A stretch of DNA of 64,000 bases. It comes from Polaribacter haliotis. GTDB lineage: Bacteria > Bacteroidota > Bacteroidia > Flavobacteriales > Flavobacteriaceae. The stretch lies in contig NZ_CP061813.1 of NCBI RefSeq assembly GCF_014784055.1, forward strand, positions 3,606,001 to 3,670,000. Reading direction: 5' to 3'. Position 1 is the stretch's first letter. Each line of letters opens with the position of its first letter. The translations under genes were made by a program, and so were the position numbers. Shown in pieces: positions 1 through 7,137 of this stretch. The notes below the pieces were generated by a model. That model saw only the letters and a program-made list of their open reading frames with translations, ran no database searches and was not told the DNA's origin.

Positions 1-1464
1 AAAACGATTTTAAAAATAGATAGAAAAAGCAAACAAGCATTGTATTTGCAATTATCAAACACATTTATAGAGCTGATTAAAAGCAGAAAATTATTACCGG
101 AAACAAAATTACCAAGTAGCAGAGCTTTAGCTGAAAATTTAAATGTACACAGAAAAACTGTGGTAGCTTGCTATGAAGAGTTATTATTACAAGGTTGGGT
201 AGAAAGTATAGCCAAAAAAGGAACTTTTGTAAATGCCAATTTACCAGAATTAAATGTACAAGATTTTAAGTTTGATAATCAGGGAAAAGGAACAAATACA
301 ACTGGTTTTAGTTTTTATAAAAATGAAGAATTGGCAAGAAAATATCCAAAAATGAAGGATGGTTTTATGTATTTGAATGATGGAATTTCTGATGCAAGAT
401 TAACACCAACAGAAGACATAGCAAGAATTTACAGAAGAATTTGTAGTAGAAAACACATTTATAAAGAAATGTCTTACGGTTCTTTATTTGGAAACGAAAA
501 ACTGCGAAAAACCTTGGCCAATTACTTGAATAAAACACGAGGTTTATCTGTTTCCTATGAAAATATTTTAATAACCAGAGGAAGTCAAATGGGAATATAT
601 TTGTCTTCTAAATTATTGTTGAAAAAGTATGACTTCATTGTAATTGGTGAAACAAATTATACATCTGCAGATTCCACATTTTTACAAAGTGAAGCAAATT
701 TAGCAAGAGTATCTGTGGATGAAAATGGTTTAAAGATTCAAGAAATTGAAGAAATTTGTAAAAAGAAATCCATAAAAGCTGTTTATGTTACTTCTCATCA
801 TCATCATCCAACAACTGTAACTTTGTCTGCGGAAAGAAGAATTCACTTATTGAATTTAGCCCAAAAATATAGTTTTGCAATTATTGAAGATGATTACGAT
901 TACGATTTTAATTACAATCATTCGCCAATTTTACCTTTGGCAAGTCACGATGCAAATGGAAACGTAATTTATATTGGTTCTGTTTGTAAAACAGTAGCAC
1001 CAGTTTTTAGAGTTGGTTATTTAATTGCGTCAAAAGAGTTTGTAAATGAAGCATCAAATCAACGAAGGTTTATAGACAGACAAGGAGATGCATTATTAGA
1101 ATTAACTTTTGAAGAGTTTATTAAAAACGGCGATCTAGACAGACATGTTAAAAAAGTAATGAAGGTTTATAAAACGAGAAGAGATTTGTTTTGCAGGCTT
1201 TTAGAAGATAAATTTAAAGATGTTTTTCATTTTGAAATTCCAAAAGGAGGAATGGCTGTTTGGTTGACTTTAAACAAAAAGTATTCTTGGAAAACGATTG
1301 CTGAAATCGCTCAAAAACACAAATTAGAAATAGGAGAGTGGCAACGTTATGACGCTTCAAATTCTGGGCACAATTCCATAAGAATGGGTTTTGCTACTTA
1401 TAACGAAGAAGAAATTTATGAATTGATAAATAGACTTTCGAAAACTATGAATGAAGTTAAATGA
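1..1464 (+). CDS. MocR/PdxR-type transcriptional regulator (GntR HTH plus aminotransferase domain), 5' end cut by window
   Basis: The reading frame is open from base 1. The first in-frame start is a TTG at 40, but the codons before it read as the usual MocR lead-in (KIDRKSKQALYLQL), so the true start lies outside the window and only a few residues are missing. An N-terminal winged helix-turn-helix (PSSRALAENLNVHRKTVVACYEEL region) is followed by a fold-type I aminotransferase-like domain. The probable PLP lysine sits in SVCKTVAPVFRVGY. Proteins of this architecture, such as PdxR and GabR, sense PLP or amine ligands and control vitamin B6 or amino-acid genes. The target is not visible because the neighbour on the left is outside the window. 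The family call is firm; the PdxR function is an inference. Confidence 0.88.
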   Translation, partial: KTILKIDRKSKQALYLQLSNTFIELIKSRKLLPETKLPSSRALAENLNVHRKTVVACYEELLLQGWVESIAKKGTFVNANLPELNVQDFKFDNQGKGTNTTGFSFYKNEELARKYPKMKDGFMYLNDGISDARLTPTEDIARIYRRICSRKHIYKEMSYGSLFGNEKLRKTLANYLNKTRGLSVSYENILITRGSQMGIYLSSKLLLKKYDFIVIGETNYTSADSTFLQSEANLARVSVDENGLKIQEIEEICKKKSIKAVYVTSHHHHPTTVTLSAERRIHLLNLAQKYSFAIIEDDYDYDFNYNHSPILPLASHDANGNVIYIGSVCKTVAPVFRVGYLIASKEFVNEASNQRRFIDRQGDALLELTFEEFIKNGDLDRHVKKVMKVYKTRRDLFCRLLEDKFKDVFHFEIPKGGMAVWLTLNKKYSWKTIAEIAQKHKLEIGEWQRYDASNSGHNSIRMGFATYNEEEIYELINRLSKTMNEVK

Positions 1465-1468
1465 CTTT

Positions 1469-1493
1469 GTCATTCCTGCGAAGGCAGGAATCT
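1469..1493. repeat. GTCATTCCTGC imperfect palindrome, copy 1
   Basis: A short interspersed inverted repeat, with CATTCCTGC facing GCAGGAAT around a GAAG centre, immediately after the regulator stop codon. Two further copies lie at 1580-1611 and 9679-9710. This copy differs from them by a few bases near the centre and the right edge. Confidence 0.8.
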
Positions 1494-1579
1494 AAACTAA
1501 CTTTTTTAAATACACGTAAAACCAACTATTAAAAGATTTAATTGCTTAAATAAGTTATTAAGGGATGGTTTATTTGTCA

Positions 1580-1611
1580 ATTATGGATTCCTGCCTACGC
1601 AGGAATGACAG
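1580..1611. repeat. GTCATTCCTGC imperfect palindrome, copy 2
   Basis: Read on the minus strand, this copy matches the copy at 9679-9710 over about 32 bases. It overlaps the 3' end of the pseudouridine synthase gene and supplies its last codons (VIPA) and stop codon. With copy 1 it flanks the short gap between the two convergent genes and could fold into a hairpin at both transcript ends. Confidence 0.85.
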
Positions 1612-2467
1612 GCTTGAAAATCTTTGTGAACTTTTTGGGCAATTCTTTAGAAATTAAAACTATCTCTTTTGTAAAAGGATGCACAAATTCTAATGTTGAA
1701 GCATGTAAATACAACCCTTTTCCGTTTAAAACTTTTCCTTCTAAATAATGTTCTCTATCTCCTAAAATAGGATTTCCAATAGTTAATAAATGTTTTCTTA
1801 ATTGATGTTTTCTTCCTGTTTTCGGGTTTAATTTAACCAGGTTTAAAAACTCAAAACGTTCCGATTTTACGGTTTGTAAGACAGTGTATTTTGTAATTGA
1901 TTCTTTTTCGTTAATTGGAGAATTGATAACTCCTTCGGAATTCATTAACCCAATTGTAATTGCGAAATAGGTTTTACTAATTTCTTTATTTTTAAACAGA
2001 TTTCCTAATTCGAGAATTGCAGAACTTGTTTTTCCGATTAATAAAAGTCCGCTTGTTGGGTAATCTAATCTGTGAATTGGTTGTGGCTTTACAGCATCTT
2101 GCTGATTACTTTTTTGTAAGTTTTGTGCCAATCCATTTGCAATGGTTACAAACTTATTTCCACTAACTAATATTCCTGCAGGTTTGTAAATAATTGCTAA
2201 AAAATCGTCTTCAAATAAAACTTCAATATCTAATTTTAGTCTTTCGAAAGTAGAAGATTTTTCTGATTCGAACAATTCTATTTTTTCTCCTCCAGAAATA
2301 AATTTTGATGTTGTTGCTAAAACTCCATCAATAAAAATAAGCTCTTTTTTGATGGCTTTTTTAATGGCAGATTTTGTTGGAATTGTTTTAAAAATGCCAA
2401 CACCATATTCTTGAAAACGAATAGGTTTCTCTAATTTTTTGGCAATATGAGTTTCTGATAATTTCAT
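1595..2467 (-). CDS. RluA-family pseudouridine synthase
   Basis: The 290-residue protein has an N-terminal S4-like RNA-binding segment (about residues 20-70) followed by the RluA catalytic domain. The signature HRLDYPTSGLLL, with the catalytic aspartate, is near residues 132-143. RluA-type enzymes isomerise uridine to pseudouridine in rRNA or tRNA; the substrate cannot be told from sequence alone. The start lies 4 bp after the stop of the small membrane protein gene, so it probably ends a three-gene transcript with that gene and the VOC gene. The C-terminal residues VIPA and the stop codon lie inside an interspersed repeat, so the original end of the protein has probably been replaced. Confidence 0.93.
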   Translation of the reverse strand: MKLSETHIAKKLEKPIRFQEYGVGIFKTIPTKSAIKKAIKKELIFIDGVLATTSKFISGGEKIELFESEKSSTFERLKLDIEVLFEDDFLAIIYKPAGILVSGNKFVTIANGLAQNLQKSNQQDAVKPQPIHRLDYPTSGLLLIGKTSSAILELGNLFKNKEISKTYFAITIGLMNSEGVINSPINEKESITKYTVLQTVKSERFEFLNLVKLNPKTGRKHQLRKHLLTIGNPILGDREHYLEGKVLNGKGLYLHASTLEFVHPFTKEIVLISKELPKKFTKIFKPVIPA

Positions 2468-2471
2468 TTAT

Positions 2472-2777
2472 TTAAATAAACCATTTCCAAGGTTCAATGA
2501 AAATTAAAAAGATAGAAATTAATACCAATAAGGTTGAAAATACCTTTAATTTTCTATTGTCATTAGATATTAATATGAAAAGAAGAGTGAAAGTTTCTAC
2601 AATAAGTATATAAATTACGTAAAAGTTCTTTATGTATTGTAAGCCATATAAAGCTCTTTTTTTACCATCTGCAAAGATGTATTCAATATATAAATCGTAA
2701 TTAATTTTCACGAAAATTAAATTCGAGATTATTAGAAACGTAATAATTATAATATTTATATTTTTCCTTAACGTCAT
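2472..2777 (-). CDS. Small membrane protein of unknown function
   Basis: The 101-residue protein has about three hydrophobic helices: one near residues 8-27, one near 50-69 and one near 78-95. A short charged loop ([13 protein letters not shown]) separates the first two. No family was recognised. Its start overlaps the stop of the VOC gene by four bases (ATGA), and 4 bp separate it from the pseudouridine synthase, so translation is probably coupled. A function cannot be assigned. Confidence 0.75.
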   Translation of the reverse strand: MTLRKNINIIIITFLIISNLIFVKINYDLYIEYIFADGKKRALYGLQYIKNFYVIYILIVETFTLLFILISNDNRKLKVFSTLLVLISIFLIFIEPWKWFI

Positions 2778-3199
2778 TTCGCAAATAATTGCCCAATATC
2801 TTTAAACGCCTTAAATTCCAACGCATTATTTTCTGGATCCATGAAAAACATAGTCGCTTGTTCTCCCACTTTTCCTTTGAAGCGAATGCAAGGTTCTATT
2901 TCAAATTTTGTGTTGGCTTCTTTTAATCTATCAGCTAAAGAGTTCCAATCTTCCCAAGTTAAAACAACACCAAAATGCGGAACAGGAACATTATGTCCGT
3001 CAACTGAATTTGAAATTCTTTGCGGTTTAAAGTCTTCTTTTACGTGAATTACCAATTGATGCCCAAAGAAATTAAAATCTACCCAATCTTCTGTTGAACG
3101 ACCTTCTTCGCAGTTTAGAATATCTCTGTAAAAAGTTCTACATTTTTCTAAATCTTGGACAGGAATTGCAAGATGGAATGGTTGTATGTTTGTTTTCAC
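2774..3199 (-). CDS. VOC-family (glyoxalase/bleomycin resistance-like) protein
   Basis: The 141-residue single-module protein has the VOC (vicinal oxygen chelate) pattern: [17 protein letters not shown] at the N-terminus, with a candidate metal-ligand histidine at residue 9, and [16 protein letters not shown] at the C-terminus, with a candidate glutamate ligand. VOC proteins include lactoylglutathione lyases, dioxygenases and antibiotic-binding proteins. Nothing here fixes the substrate. It is the first gene of a tight three-gene unit with a membrane protein and a pseudouridine synthase. Confidence 0.88.
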   Translation of the reverse strand: MKTNIQPFHLAIPVQDLEKCRTFYRDILNCEEGRSTEDWVDFNFFGHQLVIHVKEDFKPQRISNSVDGHNVPVPHFGVVLTWEDWNSLADRLKEANTKFEIEPCIRFKGKVGEQATMFFMDPENNALEFKAFKDIGQLFAK

Positions 3200-3271
3200 A
3201 AGTTTAAAATTTTATATTCAAAGTTAAGAAAATTTATTAGTCTTAATTTCCGTTTGAGTTTTGTTTTGAGT

Positions 3272-3352
3272 GAGTGCGTTAGGGATTGAAGTGGAAATCC
3301 TTTTGCCTTTTTTAAGGCAAAAGATTGTAGCGAAAAGCCCGCTCGAACGCCC
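3272..3352 (+). repeat. Hairpin repeat element, copy 1 (GATTGAAGTGG...GCGAAAAGC type)
   Basis: The element has a conserved left part (GGGATTGAAGTGGAAATCC), a perfect 7-bp stem (TTTTGCC with GGCAAAA, 3301-3322) and a right part (GATTGTAGCGAAAAGCCCG). The outer ends, around GCGTT and AACGC, can also pair. Related copies lie at 9754-9863 and 60901-60995. It sits between the VOC gene start and the gamma-glutamyltransferase stop. It could be a mobile repeat or a transcribed structured element. Confidence 0.7.
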
Positions 3353-3375
3353 AAAAAAATAATCAGAATAATTTT

Positions 3376-5076
3376 CTAAAATCCAACTGCGGAATCGTCT
3401 CCACGTTTGTCTGCGCCAGCTTCTAATTTTCCGTTTGGTAAAACCAAAATAGCATCGACTCTACCAATAATTAAAGAATTTCTCTCCAAAATTTCATAAC
3501 CCAAAGTTTCGAGTTTGCTTATCGTTTGTGCGTTAAATCCATTTGGTTCCATTCGAATAACGTCTGGCAACCATTGGTGATGAAATCTCGGTTTATCTAC
3601 AGATTCTTGCATTCCCATATTAAATTCGGTAACATTTAAGATGTTTTGTAGCACAGAAGTAATAATTGTGGAGCCTCCAGGAGTTCCTAAAACCATTTTC
3701 AATTTTCCATTTTGCTCAACAATAGTAGGCGTCATAGAACTTAACATTCGTTTTTCTGGAGCAATTGCATTGGCTTTAGAACCGACCAAACCATAAACAT
3801 TTGGCACACCAGGTTTGCTGGAAAAATCGTCCATTTCGTTGTTTAAAATAAAACCTGCGCCTTTTACAACCACTTTAGAGCCATAACCAGTATTTAATGT
3901 TGTAGTTACAGAAACTGCGTTTCCAAATTGATCTACAATCGAATAATGCGTGGTTTCGTTGCTTTCATAACCCAAAATTTTTCCGTGAGAAATTTCTGAT
4001 GAAGGTGTTGCTTTGTCCCAAGAAAAAGAACTCATTCTTTTATTGATGTAATTTTGGTCTGTTAAACTGTCAATAGGGACTTTTACAAAATCGATATCGC
4101 CTAAATAATTGGCTCTATCTGCATAAGATCTTCTTTCTGCTTCTGTTAATAATTGAACGTATTCTGTGGAATTATGTTCAAGTTTTGAAACATCAAATGG
4201 TTCGATAGTTTTTAAAATTTGTGCCAAACAAATGCCTCCACTTGAAGGCAAAGTCATGGTGTTTATTGTATAATCTTTATAGTTGAATGAAATTGGTTTG
4301 CGCCAAATTGCTTGGTATTTTTCTAAATCTTCGTGAGTGATAATTCCACCTAATTCTGTAACGTAGTTTACCAATAAATCTGCGGTTTTGCCTTTGTAGA
4401 ATCCGTCTTTACCAAAATCTCGAATGCGCTCTAAAGTTTGTGCTAATTCTTCTTGTTTTAAAACGTCTCCTTCTTGCCAATCTTCATTAAAAACACTTTT
4501 ATAATTGTTGACTTTATCGAATCTTTCTTTCGCATTTTCTAAATCGCTTTGTTGCTTTTTGGTGATTGTTATTCCGTTTCTTGCTAAATTAATTGCAGGC
4601 TGAATTAAATCTTTAAAAGGTAAACTTCCGAATTTTTCGTGAACCTCAAACAATCCAGCAACTGAACCTGGAATGCCAACTGCATGTGCTCCTAAAACAC
4701 TTTTATTTTCAATTACGTTTCCCTCAGCATCTAAATACATGTCTTTATGAGCAATAATTGGTGCTTTTTCTCTAAAGTCTAAAGCGCCTTTTGTGCCATC
4801 AGTATTTCTGTAAATCATAAAACCACCACCACCAATATTTCCTGCAACAGGATACACAACAGCCAAAGCTAAATGCGTTGCAACCATTGCATCATAAGCA
4901 TTTCCGCCTTTTTGTAAAATATCTGAACCAATTTTAGATGCTTCCATTCTTGCAGAAACAACCATTGCTTTTTCGGATATTTTACCGATAATTTTCTCTT
5001 TCTTTTCTGATGTTTTACAGGAAATTATTAATAAAGAAAGGAATAGGAATGTTATAAAGATGTTTCTTGTTTTCAT
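3376..5076 (-). CDS. ggt: Gamma-glutamyltransferase, predicted lipoprotein
   Basis: Gamma-glutamyltransferases cleave glutathione and gamma-glutamyl peptides in the periplasm and self-process into two subunits. I chose the start at 5076 (MKTRNIF), which gives 566 residues and a clean lipoprotein signal ending in LIISC. An in-frame ATG at 5106 would add ten residues encoded partly by an interspersed repeat. The large-subunit motif GAHAVGIPGSVAGL is present. The self-processing threonine lies in NETTHYSIVD, and downstream are NEMDDFSSKPG, the MLSSMTPT oxyanion region and GTPGGSTI. The protein is full length and likely active at the inner leaflet of the outer membrane or the periplasmic face. 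Confidence 0.95.
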   Translation of the reverse strand: MKTRNIFITFLFLSLLIISCKTSEKKEKIIGKISEKAMVVSARMEASKIGSDILQKGGNAYDAMVATHLALAVVYPVAGNIGGGGFMIYRNTDGTKGALDFREKAPIIAHKDMYLDAEGNVIENKSVLGAHAVGIPGSVAGLFEVHEKFGSLPFKDLIQPAINLARNGITITKKQQSDLENAKERFDKVNNYKSVFNEDWQEGDVLKQEELAQTLERIRDFGKDGFYKGKTADLLVNYVTELGGIITHEDLEKYQAIWRKPISFNYKDYTINTMTLPSSGGICLAQILKTIEPFDVSKLEHNSTEYVQLLTEAERRSYADRANYLGDIDFVKVPIDSLTDQNYINKRMSSFSWDKATPSSEISHGKILGYESNETTHYSIVDQFGNAVSVTTTLNTGYGSKVVVKGAGFILNNEMDDFSSKPGVPNVYGLVGSKANAIAPEKRMLSSMTPTIVEQNGKLKMVLGTPGGSTIITSVLQNILNVTEFNMGMQESVDKPRFHHQWLPDVIRMEPNGFNAQTISKLETLGYEILERNSLIIGRVDAILVLPNGKLEAGADKRGDDSAVGF

Positions 5077-5096
5077 TTTTTGATGGTTTTTAATTC

Positions 5097-5188
5097 CAAT
5101 TGTCATTTCGACTTTATGGAGAAATCTTAAGAGAATAACTTAATAAATAAGATTTCTCAACTCCACTACGTTTCGTTCGAAATGACAG
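5097..5188. repeat. TGTCATTTCGA interspersed inverted repeat
   Basis: A composite element begins with TGTCATTTCGACTTTATGGA and ends with the inverted TTCGAAATGACA. Internally AGAAATCTT is echoed by AAGATTTCT. Its left 33 bases (5097-5129) recur inverted and identical at 26984-27016. It fills the gap between ggt and the ACP phosphodiesterase gene and supplies the last codons of the latter. Confidence 0.85.
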
Positions 5189-5771
5189 TTAATTCTTTGA
5201 ATTTCTGATTAGAAAATTCAATTAAATCTTTAAAAAAGAGTGTAAAATCTTCTTGCAATTCATCTTCTAATTCTCGTAAATCTTCAATAGCTAAATTCAT
5301 TTGAGATTTGCCTTTGGTTCTGTTGTTCATTCCGTTTAAAACCTTTTCAATTCCTTCTTCAAATTGATAATTGTAAAGAATGTTATATTCTATCATATAT
5401 TTGATGAAATTTTGAGATTTTAGAGGTAATTCAGGAGATTTTTCTAAAAATAATTTATTAACTGAATCTGTAAATACATTCAATGGAATTGCAGAATAAT
5501 CTGCCCAATTTTTAGCTAAAAAATAATCGTAAAAAATATCGATAATTACACCATCATAATGTCTGTAACGTGCGTGTAATCTTCGTTTACTTTTTCTTAC
5601 AATTTCATGCGCATCTGTAAATGTGTCTATCTCTCTGTGCAAGAATATTCCTTGCTGAATTTCTTTTGAAAAATTTGTGTAATTATTTCCTCTAATATGG
5701 TCTGCAATAAAATTGCCAATCATAATATTGGTATCGTTTTGTGATAGGTATAAATGGGCGAGGAAGTTCAT
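5166..5771 (-). CDS. acpH: Acyl carrier protein phosphodiesterase (AcpH family)
   Basis: The enzyme removes the 4'-phosphopantetheine arm from holo-ACP in fatty acid metabolism. I chose the start at MNFLAHLYLS (5771), the conserved beginning of the family, giving 201 residues; an ATG six codons upstream is also possible. Conserved segments include GNFIADHIRG, GIFLHREID(T)FTD and the HYDGVIIDIFYDYFLA region, whose histidines and aspartates are the expected metal ligands. The final residues VISNET and the stop codon come from the TGTCATTTCGA repeat, so the tail is not ancestral. Confidence 0.9.
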   Translation of the reverse strand: MNFLAHLYLSQNDTNIMIGNFIADHIRGNNYTNFSKEIQQGIFLHREIDTFTDAHEIVRKSKRRLHARYRHYDGVIIDIFYDYFLAKNWADYSAIPLNVFTDSVNKLFLEKSPELPLKSQNFIKYMIEYNILYNYQFEEGIEKVLNGMNNRTKGKSQMNLAIEDLRELEDELQEDFTLFFKDLIEFSNQKFKELTVISNET

Positions 5772-5788
5772 AAAAGTAAATGTAAACA

Positions 5789-5820
5789 AAAAACCACAAT
5801 CAAATGATTGTGGTTTTTAA
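5789..5820 (-). terminator. Intrinsic terminator downstream of dnaN
   Basis: The stem CCACAATCA/TGATTGTGG (5794-5813) is flanked by an A-run on the left and a T-run on the right. It can therefore work for dnaN on the minus strand, and in principle in both directions. It lies between the dnaN stop and the acpH start. Confidence 0.8.
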
Positions 5821-5841
5821 ATATTTATAAGTGATTTCGTT

Positions 5842-6960
5842 TTAGTTATTCAACATTACTGGCATAACTAACATTGTAATTTTTTCACCTTCGTCTGTTC
5901 CATCAATTGGAGTTAAAATTCCTGCTCTGTTTGGTAGCGACATTTCAATTAAAACTTCGTTTGAACTTAAGTTGTTTAACATTTCGCTTAAAAAACGAGA
6001 GTTGAAACCAATTTGCATGTCATCACCTTGATAATCGCAACTTAAACGCTCGTCAGCTTTGTTGGCAAAATCTAAATCTTCCGCAGAAATATTTAGTTCA
6101 GTTCCAGCCATTTTCAAACGAATTTGGTGTGTAGTTTTACTTGAGAAAATAGAAACACGTCTTACAGAATTTAAAAAAGAAGCTCTATCTACTGTTAATT
6201 TATTCGGATTTTCCTTTGGAATAACCGCTTCGTAATTTGGATATTTCCCATCAATTAAACGACAAACTAAAACCACATTGTCAAAAGTGAATTTTGCATT
6301 TGCATCATTATATTCAATAGTTACATCGCTATCAGAACCACCTAAAATTCCTTTTAATAAATTTAAAGGTTTCTTTGGCATAATAAATTCTGCTGTTTGA
6401 TCTGCAGTAACATCTGTTCTGGAATATTTAACCAATTTATGAGCATCAGTAGCCACAAACGTTAAACTTTGAGAACTAAACTGAAAGAAAACTCCACTCA
6501 TAACTGGACGTAAATCGTCGTTTCCAGCAGCAAAAATAGTTTTCGAAATTGCAGTTCCTAAAATATGTGCAGGAACAACTGTTTGGCTTGGAGATGGTAA
6601 AGAAACCGCTTTTGGGAATTCATCACCACCAAAATATGCCATATCGTATTTTCCTTGGTCAGAGCTAATTTCAATTGTATTGTCTCCTTCCGTTTTAAAT
6701 GTTAAAGGTTGGTCTGGAAACGTCTTTAAAGTATCTAACAATAAACGTGCAGAAACAGCAATAGAACCTTCGCTATCACTTTCTACATCTACAACAGAAC
6801 TCATTGTAGTTTCTAAATCTGATGCAGAAACTTTTAGTTGATTTTCAGACAATTCAAACAAAAAGTTGTCTAAAATTGGTAATGTATTATTACTATTTAT
6901 AACGCCACCTAAAACCTGTAATTGTTTTAGTAATTGCGAACTCGATACAATAAATTTCAT
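5842..6960 (-). CDS. dnaN: DNA polymerase III subunit beta (sliding clamp)
   Basis: The 372-residue protein is of full length for a beta clamp. It begins MKFIVSSSQLLKQLQVLGGVI and shows the three repeated clamp domains. Recognisable features are the LPILDNFLFEL segment, GGDEFPK (about residue 106), the DLRPVMSGVFF segment and the C-terminal MLVMPVMLNN, where family members typically end in MPMR or MPL. The clamp holds the replicative polymerase on DNA as a ring-shaped dimer. No dnaA lies next to it, as is usual in Bacteroidota. Confidence 0.97.
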   Translation of the reverse strand: MKFIVSSSQLLKQLQVLGGVINSNNTLPILDNFLFELSENQLKVSASDLETTMSSVVDVESDSEGSIAVSARLLLDTLKTFPDQPLTFKTEGDNTIEISSDQGKYDMAYFGGDEFPKAVSLPSPSQTVVPAHILGTAISKTIFAAGNDDLRPVMSGVFFQFSSQSLTFVATDAHKLVKYSRTDVTADQTAEFIMPKKPLNLLKGILGGSDSDVTIEYNDANAKFTFDNVVLVCRLIDGKYPNYEAVIPKENPNKLTVDRASFLNSVRRVSIFSSKTTHQIRLKMAGTELNISAEDLDFANKADERLSCDYQGDDMQIGFNSRFLSEMLNNLSSNEVLIEMSLPNRAGILTPIDGTDEGEKITMLVMPVMLNN

Positions 6961-6986
6961 TGATTTTCTTATCTTAATTAGTATTA

Positions 6987-6994
6987 CAAATATA
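6987..6994 (-). promoter_or_regulatory. Candidate -7 element for dnaN
   Basis: On the minus strand TATATTTG matches the Bacteroidota -7 consensus TAnnTTTG about 27 bp before the dnaN start. No good TTG -33 element stands at the normal spacing, so this is a weak promoter call. Confidence 0.45.
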
Positions 6995-7108
6995 ACCTTA
7001 ATATGTTATTCTGAAAATTAATTTATCAACAGGTTATGAGCAATTTTGTTGATGATTTTACAAACGTTATAATTATGTTAATTCGCTTATTTTGGTTGAT
7101 AAAAAAAG

Positions 7109-7116
7109 TACATTTG
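7109..7116 (+). promoter_or_regulatory. Candidate -7 element for the PIG-L gene
   Basis: TACATTTG matches TAnnTTTG 21 bp before the ATG at 7138. The nearest TTTG (7091-7094) is only 14 bp upstream, shorter than the usual 17-21 bp, so only the -7 box is convincing. Confidence 0.5.
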
Positions 7117-7137
7117 TTTGCTTACTAAACCGTTAAA

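Noticed and set aside
3301..3322. Simple intrinsic terminator for the neighbouring genes
   Set aside because: The hairpin is part of a larger element with conserved flanks that recurs at two other places, so I list it as a repeat; termination may still be one of its effects.
7021..7102. Chromosomal replication origin next to dnaN
   Set aside because: Only one good DnaA-like box is present and Bacteroidota usually have dnaN away from dnaA and oriC.
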